Shown piece by piece: positions 51,118 to 63,953 of a stretch of DNA of 64,000 nt; position 1 is the stretch's first letter; every line of letters starts with the position of its first letter. Position numbers and translations under genes: made by a program. The notes beneath the pieces are model-generated. The model did not search any database and was not told the DNA's origin. It saw only the letters and a list, made by a program, of their open reading frames with translations. The DNA is taken from positions 12,262,501 to 12,326,500 of the forward strand of contig NC_060107.1 in assembly GCF_021155765.1 (NCBI RefSeq), in the 5' to 3' direction. The stretch comes from Diprion similis (taxonomy: Eukaryota > Arthropoda > Insecta > Hymenoptera > Diprionidae).

Positions 51118-52433
51118 ATGCATCCGAATTTTGGTCACAACGTTAAATAATTTTAATAGTGTTGATAATGAGCCTTATCAACGAGCTTTTGCGCAACTAT
51201 CTATTCAAAACAATTAACCTCTTCATTTTTCAGCAAATTTGAAAAAAAATTGATCATCCAGTTACCAGAGGTCTTTAGAGGTCGTTTTACGTGGGTTTAG
51301 AATTTGAAATTAGGTATTTATTACACAGATAAGATATATATTTCACTTACTTGTATATTGGAAGTAAATTTCAAATTCTCGAAGAAGAGAAGTTGGAAAA
51401 CATGTTCCAAGGGTCGCAGCAAATGGCGAAAATTCTGTAGCAACGATACAATTTATTTTGATAGGAGCAGCTGGCCCACATTCATACGAAAATGGCACTT
51501 GAACACAATGTTAATAATTAACTGATGAATATAATATTTCGATAGTGTATAATTTAACATATAATTATATATATATATATGTATCTATATAACATCATAC
51601 GAATGTGATTTATCCGGGTTGATTGCTTAATCGAAATACCAGCTGTACGAGAGCATTGAAAATTGATGTATACCCTCAGGGCAACAATTAAGTGTAGTAA
51701 ACAATATCCATGTACTAAACACTATAATCCTTAAGTAAGTAACAATACGATCAAAATTTCGTTGCGACAAATTGATTCTGATTTCAATTCATCACTTTTG
51801 AAGATTTGGAAAACTGGTCATTTTATCGCCATGTTTTCAGCAATTCACTATACGACGTAGTTATACAATAAGAGTTACATTTGCAAATTACACATTGATA
51901 GAGAGATTTTATTAGCCCCCTTACTAGATGAGCTACGATACTTTGTGCTTTCTAACGTTTCTCTTCTTTTCATTCATTCGTCTTTTCAACACGTTTCATT
52001 ACTACGTACAACATAAAAAATTTTACTATCAATTGCATTTGCGTCCTTGAGGTACGAATTTTATATATTTAATCATCTAATAACATGCACTGTTAAAATA
52101 TTTGAATAAAAATAAAGTTATTATCTCTGATCAACTGTGTGTTATTTTGAAACTATTATTAATCTTCTTCTCGAAAGTTAACAAATTTCCTTTTATATAC
52201 ACAAGGTATATGCGCGAATAAGGAACTACTAGATAAGAGCTGACACCTGAGAGAATTGGCAACGATCGTTGTTTCTCATCTGCGAGTGTAATCGCGATGT
52301 TGAAAAAGAGACCGCAGTTCAGGTATCGCGGTGTACATACAAAGTGAATGAATGTTTCAGAATTGAACGAGGAGGTGGCAGTCTAGAAAATTCACCGAAT
52401 TTCCCAATCTGTATAGTTGATAATTTTCTTCGT
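51118..52433. other. Spacer and probable 3' UTR of glycogen phosphorylase
   Basis: AT-rich. A minus-strand AATAAA at 51913-51908 could end the GlyP transcript (about 520 nt of 3' UTR). No further gene seen. Confidence 0.4.
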
Positions 52434-55400
52434 TTAAATATCACGTGGCTCATTCGGCGGCGGGAGTTTTTGCCAAGTCGGTTCAACGCCCCAAATCTCA
52501 CGAGCGTATTCTTCGATTGTTCTGTCCGACGAAAACTTGCCCGACGATGCAATATTATGAATTGCCATTTCCACCCACTTGCTCTCGTCCTGAAAATCGG
52601 CGACATTGTGAATTCAGTGTTTACAATGTGTATTCAAAGAAGTGTGATTGGTCTAAACTTGAAGATCGAAATAATTCGGCGATAGCGATTCAGAAACTTG
52701 AAAAATTGAGCATAATGGCGAAACAAGTTACTGGAACTACATATAAACTATTTCAGCAGATTGGTTTGCATGGATTAACAGTGCATTAATCTATAATAAA
52801 TTGAACGGACCTGGTAAACTTTGGAGACAAGATCCTGAGCTTTAATGTAGGCTTCATAATCGGCAAGAAGCAGGAACCTGTCCCACTTCAGCAAAACATC
52901 AGTGATATCCTTGAACTCGTCAGGATTACTTGGACTGAAGAATCCACCCTGAATCTGATCGATGCACTGCTTTGCTTCGGGTAATTTGTTGTAGTAGTCA
53001 TAAGCGTTGTAGCCCTTCCTCTTCAAGTCTTCAACCTCGTCAACTGTCATGCCGAAAATGAAGATATTCTCGTTGCCCATTTCTTCGGCCATCTCGACGT
53101 TCGCACCGTCCAAAGTTCCGATTGTTAAAGCACCATTCAACTGCAACCAAGTTTACATAATATTGAATGTGAATAACTGTAAAAAGCCATAATTTCGGGA
53201 TAATTCTGGAAAAGCAATTATTTTTCTTTCAAACGTCGTGAGATTACTGCGCTATTTCTGCAATATTTCAAATTTACAAAGTTACGTTGTTGAAACCTTA
53301 ACTGGAATATTTCAAGCTTTATTAAATGACGTTGCTGTGCCAAGTTTTCGCCATATTGTAGACTGCAAAATTTTTCTGCATCAATTTTTACTCAACTCTT
53401 CAAAGTCTTCAACAATTTTGTTACTGCAGTCGTGTCGCAATATTGGAAACGTAACAAAATTAGGTTGCTGCAATGTTTTCGGAATATTTAGAACCTCGCA
53501 AAATTACGTTACTGCAATGTTCCCGCAAAAATCTGTGCTGTACACACCATAAACTTCATGTTTCCAGTTCCCGAAGCCTCAGTGCCAGCCGTTGAGATTT
53601 GTTCGCTAAGGTCAGCAGCTGGAATAATCTGTTCAGCCAAAGTGACTCTGTAGTTTTCGAGGAAAATCACTTTGAGCTTATCACCAACGATCGGATCGTT
53701 GTTCACAACATTACCAACGCTGCAAATCAGCTTAATGATCTTCTTCGCCATGTGATAACCAGGGGCAGCTTTACCACCGATCATAATTGTCCGCGGCACA
53801 AATGGCGCCGATGGATCCCTCTTGATTCGATTGTAGAGGGTTATTATATGCAGGCAGTTCAACAGCTGCCTTTTGTACTCGTGAATACGTTTCACCTGAA
53901 CACAAATTGCAAATATTTTAAGATTCCGGCTTCTTACTCCAAGCATGAAAAACCATAATCGCCAACTTGGCTTACCTGAATATCAAATATCGAGGCTGGG
54001 TTAATTTTCACCCCATAATCCTTTTCCAGCAATTGTGCCAATCGCAGTTTGTTCTCCTGCTTGACCTTGTTTATGCTGCGCTGGAAGCCCGGATCCTTTG
54101 CCCACTGTTTGAGCTGTGCAAGTTGGTCCAAATGGACGGTCCATTCGTCTCCAATTTTCTGCAATAGCAATTAGCGTCGCATTGGAAGTAACGTTTAAAT
54201 CATAAGCATTCCTAAGACTGTCGTTATTCACAATCATCTACCTCGGCAATTAGATCAGACAACGTTGGATTGCACAAAAGCAGCCACCTTCTCGGAGTAA
54301 TACCGTTAGTTTTGTTCTGGAATTTCTCCGGTGTCATGGCGTAAAAGTCGCGGAACCTGAAAACAAAAGGGCAGTGAATGATGGCCGTCTGCCGGTGAAA
54401 TTAAAATTCCAACTCACACGACGTCTTTGATGATTTCCGAATGAATGCGAGCAACTCCATTGACAGCGTGGCTTCCAACAATGGAAAGATGAGCCATGTT
54501 GACGCGTTTCTCGCCGTCTTCTTCGATGAGAGACATGCGGCGAATGCGTTCCAAATCGCCGTTGAAGAAGGCCTTGACCTTCTCGAGATGCAAGAAGTTT
54601 ATGTGATAAATAATCTGCATGTGGCGAGGCAGAATGCTCTCCAACAAACTGGTTGGCCAACGTTCCAGGGCCTCTGGAAGAACAGTGTGATTCGTGTAGG
54701 CGCAGGTGCGAACGGTGATGTCCCATGCCTAGACGAAAAGAAAACGGAAATTCACGACCCGAATGCTTCACGGTGCTCCACTAAATCCAGGTTTTTTTTT
54801 TGTAAGAGACTTCACAGTCCAAAATATACCTTTTCCCACGGCAGACCCTCCACATCAAGCAAGACCCTCATCAGCTCGGGAATCGCCAGCGAAGGGTGAG
54901 TGTCGTTCAACTGGATCGCGACCTTATCCGGAAAGGCGTCAAAGTCGGTTCTATGATGATCTCGTGAGCCGAATTTGCTCGACTTGTAGCGACGAATAAT
55001 GTCTTGAAGTGTCGCGGCGCACATGAAGTACTCCTGTTTCAAACGCAGCTCCTTGCCTTCAAAGAAATTATCATTGGGGTACAAAACCCTCGAGATATTC
55101 TCCGCCAAGTTGCGATCGATCACCGCCTGGATGTAATCACCGTCGTTAACTGAAATTGGAACAAAAGCAATATAATAATGTAGGAAATTTGTCTAGAATA
55201 AAAACATCTAATATTGTCATAAAATGAGAGACGTAGCCTGCAATAATGATAAGACTATTTGTATTCAGTGAATGGACGACACTCTCATGACACAATAATC
55301 AGGGAACAGTGTAACCAAAAACTTTCGACAGCCATACGTGAGCTCGTCGACCCAAAAACGGCGAGGAGAAAATTAGTCACGAGGTGACAATTTCATATGC

Positions 55401-58400
55401 AATCAAGTAGCTCCAAGGTGACCCGAAGACAAGTACTCACAGAATTTGAGATTGAATTCAACGGGCGACTTTGCTGACCAGAGCCTTAGAGTGTTAACGT
55501 AGTTGTTGTTGTATCCAGGGATCGGGCTGTCGTAAGGCATGGCGAAGACGACCTAGAAAGAAAAGAAAATTGCAGGTCAGTAACTCTTCAACCGCATGAA
55601 TTTCTGGTTGGATGTCGCAGGAATACACACTTGCGTGTTGACCCATTTCTTTCCTTCGGGGGTGTCGATCACGTGCCCGTAAAAGTTCACTGGAAGCATG
55701 AATTCGGGCCGAGCTTTTTCCCAAGGGTTGCCGTACCGCAGCCAGTCGTCAGGCTCCTCCGTCTGTTCACCGTTCTTGATCTTCTGCGCAAAAATTCCGT
55801 ATTCGTACCTTATGCCATACCCGTAGGCAGCCAAACCCAGAGTCGCCATGCTGTCCAAAAAGCAGGCCGCCAAACGCCCTAGTCCTCCATTGCCGAGTCC
55901 AGCATCCTCCTCAAGCTCCTCCAACTCCTCAATGTTCAAGCCCATCTGCATCAATCATTCAACGGGTCATTACGCAACTTGCGGGGGTCAAATAGACCTC
56001 AATTTCGTTGTTACACTTACGAAAGAAAAACCAAATTTCTGGTACACCCTCAAAGTTTCGGAGGTTACCTTCAGCCAAAGCTTTGAGGATAACCCCGAAG
56101 TCGATGGTTACACCCAACTATTTTTAATTTTGGGTTTAACGCTCAACCCTGAGAATAAGACTGATTTCATGGTTACATCCAATCCTTTTTCAGGGTAGAC
56201 TCTTATTTTATGGGCAACTCCTGAACTCAATGGTTACACCCAACTATCTTAAGGAAGAACTCTCAACATTTCCGGGTTTATTCTCGAGGTTGCTGGTGAA
56301 TTTGTACCACCAATTGGATTCAATTGGGGTAAGCTTTTAAGTTGGGGCTGTATATTTACCCTCAAAGTTAAGCGTGAATTAAAATTTTTCTTTTTCTTAA
56401 GAGTAAAGCTTTCCTATTAGTATTCCTTACTTGGTACATGGCTTCGTCGCAAGCTCCTTGGATCCCCAAGTTGATCATTGTGTTTTGTAGGGATCTACCC
56501 ATGTAGTATTCAAGAGACAGGTAGTAGACCCTCTGGAAAAAAGCAGAAACAAATTTGAAGTCTGTGCACCCAATTGAATATATGTATATTTTAGTCCAAT
56601 ATTTTCTATGATCATCTTAACATCTGACCTACACTACATCGAAATCAAGGCTAATTGTATGCAGTTTTTCACTTGTACATGAATTGTGGATCAATTGTCT
56701 TCTGTTCTAAGAAGCCCTATATTAAGAATAGCCTGCACGATACTCCGATAATGATTATAATAGTCGTCATGATAATTTGACGTAGTTTAACATATTTGCC
56801 AATCAAGAACCGCTATAAACTATTACGCAATTACGTTTATACAGCGTATTAACAGGCTCGGATCGTGCATTACTATTTGTTATAGCGAGGGTTTATTACG
56901 GACGCCAAGTGCATTTGAAAAATCTATCGGGTGTGCAGTGAAATTTTATAAAAAAAATTTATAGAACCAGCAGAAGTGATGGAATAAAGATTATTTTTGA
57001 AATGCACAATTACAGAAGTAATTACGAAAAATATTTTGAAAGCACAGTTTTTGTTTGAGATAGTTCTGAGAATTTTATCCGTTTTATTTTGTTTCTAGCT
57101 TCATTGCCAAATACATGAAAAAGAAATCTTGTCAAAAATTTTTGCGATTTTGATGACCTTACAGTTTTGTAAAACAAACTCATACCAAGTAAACCATCAT
57201 CTCTTCGAACAATTTACAGGGATCAGTTTATGAATTTCATATAATATAGGCATTCGTCGTGGGAAAATTTCCACTTTACATTAAAAGCTGTGCATTCGGT
57301 TATACTCGGGAAACTGGAACCGATCCAAAAACGGTCGGTCGGCAGCTGTTTCAAATTCACAGGTCTTGCCTTTACATAACTTGACAATTCGCGCCGAATC
57401 ATTACATGAAATAAACATGAGAAAAGATATAAAATATTTATTTTTAATCTTTCAACAACTTGTCATTTTTCTGGAGTTACATTTCAATTGAAATATGGAT
57501 AAAATTATATCTATGGTATTCTGTCACTCATTCCAACCATTATTGGACCTATCGCAGGTGTATTAGAAGAGACTGTTGCACCTTGGCACACATTTCGATT
57601 TGTTGTCACACACATTGTGCTGCATGCGATATAGTTATCACAGTTACGTAGACCAGGAGAAGGTAGGGCAGACCCTGTTTATAGTTTTATTTCGTTGCAC
57701 AACCGATGGAAAAAGAACTCAACGCGCTTTTGCATCTTTCTGTAATCCATTCACTCTAATTTCGAGACCACATAAAACCATATCGTATCATTGTAATGGT
57801 TTTTGGAAAAATTCGAGTCACTGTCAGTCACACGTTGACGAAATCTGATAGATGTATATATCACATGTACGCATGTACTAGATCGATTCTATATGATCTA
57901 GTGCGATGCAAACCACGCCTTGTTTCTCGTATATAACTGACAGAGGTTTGACCTTCACGGTTCCGGTCAAGGTCATCGAACTTCAATCCCAACTTGAATA
58001 ATTTTTTCAGAGAAATATATGTGACATAATCGAGTGATCGTGAAATTTGAATTGTGTTGGCGAAAGCTTGCACAGTAATTACAGATCGTCTTGGTGTGTT
58101 AATATTCCTTAACACTTAACGGAAGACGGATTATAATTAGGTATGCGGAAAGTTGTTTACTTCAATAGTTTAATTAATCCCGAATCAGCGCACGTAAAAG
58201 TTCAACGACACGTAATCAGAAGTTAATCGTCTATCATCAAACTCGTATCGCTAATACAGACGCAAATGAAACTAAGTTAATTGATTTGCATAGTACAGAG
58301 TGTAAAATAGATTCCGCGACTTATTGAAAAGGCAATCACCTCAGACAACAGTTATCCTGAAATACCGCATCTTTACCTTCGATCACTGCTAATGGGGTCC

Positions 58401-59861
58401 TAAGTGAGTTTTGACTGTTTGATGACAGTTTGTAAAAAAACTTCCGAGCACCGATCGTTGATCGTTAGTCTAAAGAACGGTTTTTTTAAGACTGTACCTG
58501 CAAGTAGTCCCAAATTTTCGTAAAGTAAATCATGTATCGATACCCTGGCTTTGGTATAAATAAAAGTTACCTCCGTTTAGCATAAATTGCGTGTAATCTG
58601 CATATGCCATCACGTCAACAGAGGAGTTTTATTTTTAACTTAAAATTGGCATCACCAAAGTCAGCATAAACAATTTTGATTGACGACTCGACTGTCAAAC
58701 GCAAGAGAGAGAGAGAGAAGACGTATCCTCAAAAAAGGGCCGAAGCGTATTGTTAGGCCAAAGCGAATGGCTTTTCTTCGCCGATGTAAGGACTTTACCT
58801 GTGTATAATAGTCAGGTAAAACTCCTGGTCAGAGGCACCCATCTGTCTTTCCGAATCGGTTTCTATATGCCGTCAAAACGTATCTGGCTACAGTCCTGCT
58901 GTCGTATCTGTTATAAAATAACTTCTTTCTTATCTATAACGTGGCGACTATCGTGAACTCCGAATGTCACTGTTATTATATGTTTTTCTTTTCCGACTAC
59001 TTTTCCTATACTTATGATTTCCTAAAGAAAAAATGTATTAAGTAAAGTTTGTTTTATCGTTGTGATCTTGTAATGATATACAATTTTACACTAGGAAAGA
59101 GTGCTAGTGACGATTGTGTCACTGTCAATTGTTGTTTGTCACATACGGTTCCTGACATTTGTATTATATTACCGATGCTCTGATACATGTACTTGGCCAA
59201 TTGGCGACCAAGGTCAGGACGGTGTTTTGACTAACGACCTCTTCATAGTTCATAGGGCACAAGTTTAACCGCCCGAATTCTGATCATTAAAGATGTGAAT
59301 CCAACCGAATTTGTGATCTTGAGACTGGCAGGGGGTAGAGAACATCGATCGATCAAGCTTCTTCTAAGACTCTGATAGAAATATATTGAAGAGTAAACGG
59401 TGAGAATGGTGATCTATCCATGAGCCAGATGAGTATTTGTGAGTTTGGTCTGACAAGTCAGGATCATAAGTGAAAACTTTAGCTGTCGATCAAACCCGAT
59501 CGATCAAAACTCCCGATACATGAATGACGAGCTTGGGATTGGGTTTGGATAAGTAGTTGTTAGGATGTTCCACGGTTGAGTTGGTTCTTGGAAATAGATA
59601 AATTGAGGGGATGCTCACCTTGGGGTCCTTTTCGTAGTAATACTGCTGAGTGCGAATCCATCTGGAGACTAAATTGTCCTTGACACTGTGGGCGAGGGCG
59701 AAGTAATAGTCCCTGGATGTGGCGACGTTGCGATCCTTGACAAGGGTGTAGTGGAGGTGTCGGTTGAAAGTCTTCTTGAAGTTAGCAACATTCTCGACAT
59801 CAACGATCTCCCGAACTGATATCTGCTTCCTCTTCTCATGATCCACATCTGACATGGACAT
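52434..59861 (-). CDS. GlyP: Glycogen phosphorylase
   Basis: Cleaves alpha-1,4 glucosyl units from glycogen with phosphate, releasing glucose 1-phosphate; cytosolic PLP homodimer. Minus-strand exons: 59861-59619, 56532-56431, 55945-55631, 55552-55441, 55149-54830, 54728-54418, 54356-54242, 54158-53976, 53895-53548, 53140-52811, 52589-52434; every phase closes, giving 844 aa, the insect norm. The regulatory Ser is S15 ([10 protein letters not shown]), target of phosphorylase kinase in the family. [19 protein letters not shown] is the glycine-rich catalytic loop region. [16 protein letters not shown] and [11 protein letters not shown] are conserved core blocks. [10 protein letters not shown] carries the PLP lysine at K681 (K680 in rabbit muscle enzyme). 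The C-terminus ends [15 protein letters not shown] 3.1-kb first intron separates the regulatory N-terminal exon. No defect seen. Confidence 0.97.
53200..53530. repeat. Dispersed 43-50 bp repeat block in a GlyP intron
   Basis: Fills the intron between the exons at 53895-53548 and 53140-52811 and holds several diverged units such as ttacaaagttacgttgttga and ctcgcaaaattacgttactg. Its right part abuts the donor site of the upstream exon. Confidence 0.55.
55990..56400. repeat. Repeat-rich intron segment of GlyP
   Basis: ggttacacccaactat occurs twice (about 56109 and 56220), with related ggttac-starting units between. The end, accctcaaagttaagcgtga, resembles ccccaaagttgaaagtgaat at about 42327 in the receptor gene, so a dispersed repeat family is likely. 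Confidence 0.5.
56533..59618. other. Intron 1 of GlyP, nothing further recognised
   Basis: About 3.1 kb, AT-rich, with a short GA tract near 58705. First introns of insect metabolic genes often carry enhancers, but no specific site is recognised here. Confidence 0.5.
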
Positions 59862-60011
59862 TTTCCAGTCAGGCTTTATCGCGGTGGCTCGGATTCGGAA
59901 GACGGATCTGCACAGCTCTTAGGTCGGTATTAGATCTGACGCCGCCGACACGCGAGAAGCGAATGATATGCCGGCTAAACCGAGATGGAGACGGTCACCT
60001 TCCGCAAGGTC

Positions 60012-60021
60012 GCGCATGCGC
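60012..60021. promoter_or_regulatory. NRF1/EWG-type palindrome upstream of GlyP
   Basis: GCGCATGCGC, a perfect match to the NRF1 (Erect wing in flies) consensus, sits 151 bp upstream of the GlyP ATG in a locally GC-rich patch (about 59940-60060). It is a plausible promoter element for a metabolic gene; occupancy is inferred. Confidence 0.5.
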
Positions 60022-62816
60022 CTTCAAAGACATCATCGGCTAAAACGTCGCGCGCAAATTCGATGCCACAACTATGACAATGAGAGAGAGAGAGAGTTGT
60101 TACAGACAATTGATGGTGCAGCTCACCAAAACCTAGTGTCCATAGACCGTTACCCATTCCGATAACGTTCGACGGTGATTTTCAAACTGAGGCTAAAGAA
60201 TGGCACTATGAATCGATTATTACAAACTGAACGATTTCGTTTAAATTAAGAAATGTTGTGAGTTTTTCTATTTTAAAGACAAACAGCATTAAATTTTTTA
60301 GAATTTTTCTTTTAACGTTCACTCAAATCAACACAATTTACTTATTGTGGATTGAATTTGGTTAATAGTGCTCATATTTATTATTACACTGAATTGAAAA
60401 TACCTTTTTGCTTCTTTTTCAACCTGCAACGGAAAGGAAAATGCGTTTCTATTTACAGAGCTTCTTCTCCTCTCCAGTTTCATTTGGGCTGCAATCTCTT
60501 GATAGTTAATTTCCAATATAATTTCATTTTGATTATTAACGAGTAAAATAAAAAAATAGAAATACGGCATAGATATAGAAGAAACACTTTCAAACTAAAT
60601 TTTATCGTAGATTTCGGTATATTGAACATCCTATTTTGTGGGCATGATAAATGAGCAATTATTTGCAGATTTATAGATCCATCCGAGAATTATTGTACAT
60701 GTTTATTGCTCTCCACGATCGTTGATTGTGGAAACTCACCGAATGGCAAGATGAAACTAAAACGGTTTCGACATGTTTGCGTTTTTGAAATCATTTGAAA
60801 AAAATTTGACAAGTATCGACAATACGCGATCGGAAAATTCAGCTTTGTGCAAAAAAATCAAATTACACAGTCCAAGGTTGAACAATACCGCGAAATTTTT
60901 TTTCTTCAAATGACCCGAGATCGTACACTTGAACTGTACAATTATATCTTTGGATATTAGAACACACAGCTTACACAGAAAAATCAACTTATTAGGTACG
61001 GTGTATGATAAATATAACAATATGTTATTGCAACAAAAGCAGCGTGAATTCTCGTTACTCAACTATACTAGACTAATTTCGCTCTTCTGCTTTCAGCCGG
61101 TTTGATCTACCACTTAGAACTTTGGATATTTGTATGATATCGCTATATGTCTTAAAGCTTTTTATTCTGTTTCTTTAAATTTGTGAGTAATTTTCATTGG
61201 TGGCTCTTATTAATTTTTAGGTAAAAATATAATCTAAAACGTAAAATATCAAGTAGGAGTTTTGAATTTGTTGCTGTAATTTTGAATTTTAAACTGATCA
61301 CAGTCGGTTAGAATACAACAATTGAGGAAAATGATAAAATACAGTATTGTTATAGAGTTCCAATCTTTTTCCGGATCCGATGTTAAAGTTCTTGACAAGG
61401 TTGTTCGAGCGACCTTAAGTGACCTCTGACAGCCTCGGCTCATCCTCGAGGGATACACCGTTGAATGAATTTCATCGGTTTATGTGACCTGAATATATCA
61501 GTACTTAAATATAGAAATATATTCTAAATTTAATTACTTTCGCTGAATTCAGCGCCGCGTCGCGTTGACTGCGAGAATATAAGTTTGTTGAAACTGCGAA
61601 GAAATGCGAGATCAATTTGTGCGATATTACCAGAGACACAAGATCAAATCACACAAATAGACATCGTTCGTTTTCAACACGCGGGTCATTGCACCCACTA
61701 ATCAGCACTCGACTCCATACTTCTAAAACAAACGTATCAGGCACAAATTGTGCAACAATCTATTGTAAAGTTTATACGCCGAGACTAACGACATTCAAAT
61801 TTCATAGTAGGTGGTACCACAGCCTCCGAAATAAAACGAGTATCTGAAAAGCGATACCCGAAATTGCAGGTTCAAGAATTAGCTTCCTCATAAAAATTTC
61901 AGGATTGTTTTTTTGTTATTCCGTTACCTTTGGAATTACCGATACATATTAAACAGCCGTAGAGAATGAAAAGATATTTTTTTTATACAATAATAATAAT
62001 AATATTAGTAATTGCAGCCATCGTTATTATTAATATCGTTTATTTGTAAATTAATCGTGCAGATGCAGATGCAATAATGAGACGTCAAGAAGCAGTACGC
62101 GCATTACAATGCAAATTCTTATAACACTTTGCTGTAAACTTTTTTTTTCTTTTCTTCTTCTTATTTTTCTTCCATCAAAACACGTGGTCGCAACATTATT
62201 ATACATAAATAGTAAATTAACTTATACATATACATATGTGTATATATATATGTATATATTATAAAGTTGTGTCTTCATCGTTCACAGTAATAAATATATG
62301 TATATACATATGTATATACATGTTTATTTTTTTTCGATATAATTCAGTATTTAATTCATTTATATATTACGTGCGTATAACTATAGTAATATTATTAATA
62401 ATAATAATAATCATTTTCACCATAATTCATAATAATAATAAAAACTATTATCCGCAACGTTCATTATGTAATAAAGATGACGATGATAATAATAATAATA
62501 ATAATAATAATAATGTATATAAGGAAATATATTTACTCGCAAATTTTTCGTTCCTTTCAAATTCATTTTGTTTATTTACTCGTGTTTTCTTTCTCGTTAT
62601 AACAAATAAAACTTGGTGACGCTCGATCGATATATAATATAATGCCTTAACAACTACCGATAAAAATTAGGAAAAAAAAAGAGGAAAAAAAACCTAAATT
62701 TCGTCAAGCGCGTTTACGCTGGATTTCGATCATATAATAAGATGGAAACGTATATATTTAACACAGTTGCGGGCGCGTAGCATGCTGCAAAAGCTTTTCA
62801 TGTATACAACGCGTCA

Positions 62817-62818
<2 letters not shown>

Positions 62819-62857
<39 letters not shown>

Positions 62858-62880
62858 CATATGTATATATATACATATAT
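62819..62880. repeat. TA dinucleotide microsatellite
   Basis: About 17 pure TA units followed by interrupted tatacatacatatg-type sequence. Confidence 0.9.
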
Positions 62881-63338
62881 AAATATATATATAGTGACAC
62901 AATAATCATAATTCTCCTAAGTTTAAATAGCTTCTTTTATTTGCGTAAAAAGGAGTGTACTTAACTTTCTTATATATCATCTTATAATACATGATTATTT
63001 GTTTAAATTTTTTTCCATTTTTTTTTTTCCTCTTCAAGTGGTCGTAATGGTTACGATGAATTTATTATGAGGGATGCAGGGTGGAAAGAAGGAGTAGTGA
63101 GGGAATTTGGTTACAGTGTGTAAGAGTAATAAGAAGTAGGAACGGAGAGTAGCAAGGGAAGAAAGAAAATAAGATGTTTTCGAAGTAGGACAGATAATAA
63201 AATCTGATAATAATAATTTCATCAATTAAAAATTATCGCAAAATTAGGGTTTCTACCCTGTATTAAGGAAGATAAAATCGTTCAAGAAGACATATTGTAT
63301 AATTATTGAAATTATCCCCAACCGCAGTTTACAGCTCT

Positions 63339-63410
63339 CTAATTTTATACACACACACTACATGTACATGTATTGTGTGTGTATAAAATTAGGTATATAT
63401 ATATATACCT
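63339..63410. repeat. Adjoining palindromes (54 bp and 20 bp)
   Basis: Bases 63339-63392 form a palindrome centred between 63365 and 63366 with one mismatched pair: arms ctaattttatacacacaca and complement, core tacatgtacatgta. It is followed directly by the palindrome aggtatatatatatatacct (63391-63410). Simple-sequence derived; could form a cruciform or an RNA hairpin. Confidence 0.85.
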
Positions 63411-63953
63411 ATATATATATAAATATCATGTTTTACCACCATAACAACGAATAAGTGTTGATAATTAATTAATCAATTAATTAATGAATCGCTACGATAC
63501 TTCATTACATGTTATAATTTAATTTTTTCTTTAGTCACATATTCTTCAAGGAATATACATATGTATACATATATTTAGATAACGTATATATGCGCACGCC
63601 GAAAGAACTTTGACTCGGCTGCATTCTTCTTCTGCCCCCCCTCGCCCTCCCCGCCAGTTTTTTCGATATATCAGCATTCGCCTTAATGGGTTAAACCATT
63701 AACGTTTCTCACGAATTTCTTCCTTAATATTATCTTCTTCGATCCACTCTTTTCCTCCATCTACTGCCCAAGCATTGCTGATTGTTCTTGATCGTTGGAG
63801 CCCCAACTTCACGTTTTCCAAGTTCTCTTCCCCGCTTTTTCTCGCACCCGCACATACATTCACACAAGCATACACGCAACACACAACGCACACTTAGCGA
63901 CTCCTTCGTTTGAATTCGCATTCTCGATGAATTATTCTCCCCCCTTCAATTCA

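Larger units (their letters stand above)
60100..63953. other. AT-rich intergenic and probable long 3' UTR
   Basis: No gene is recognised. From about 61900 the sequence is dense in simple repeats: TA tracts (62819-62880), an AAT tract (about 62486-62514), poly-T runs and palindromes. The right part is likely the 3' UTR and flank of the minus-strand gene entering at 63954. Long open frames here (such as 62236-62619) are low-complexity. Confidence 0.5.

Noticed and set aside
54334-54771. Long minus-strand frame overlapping GlyP exon 6
   Set aside because: It is a shadow in another frame of the conserved GlyP exon 54728-54418.
62236-62619. 127-codon frame rich in Ile, Tyr and Asn
   Set aside because: Translation of TA and AAT microsatellites; low complexity.
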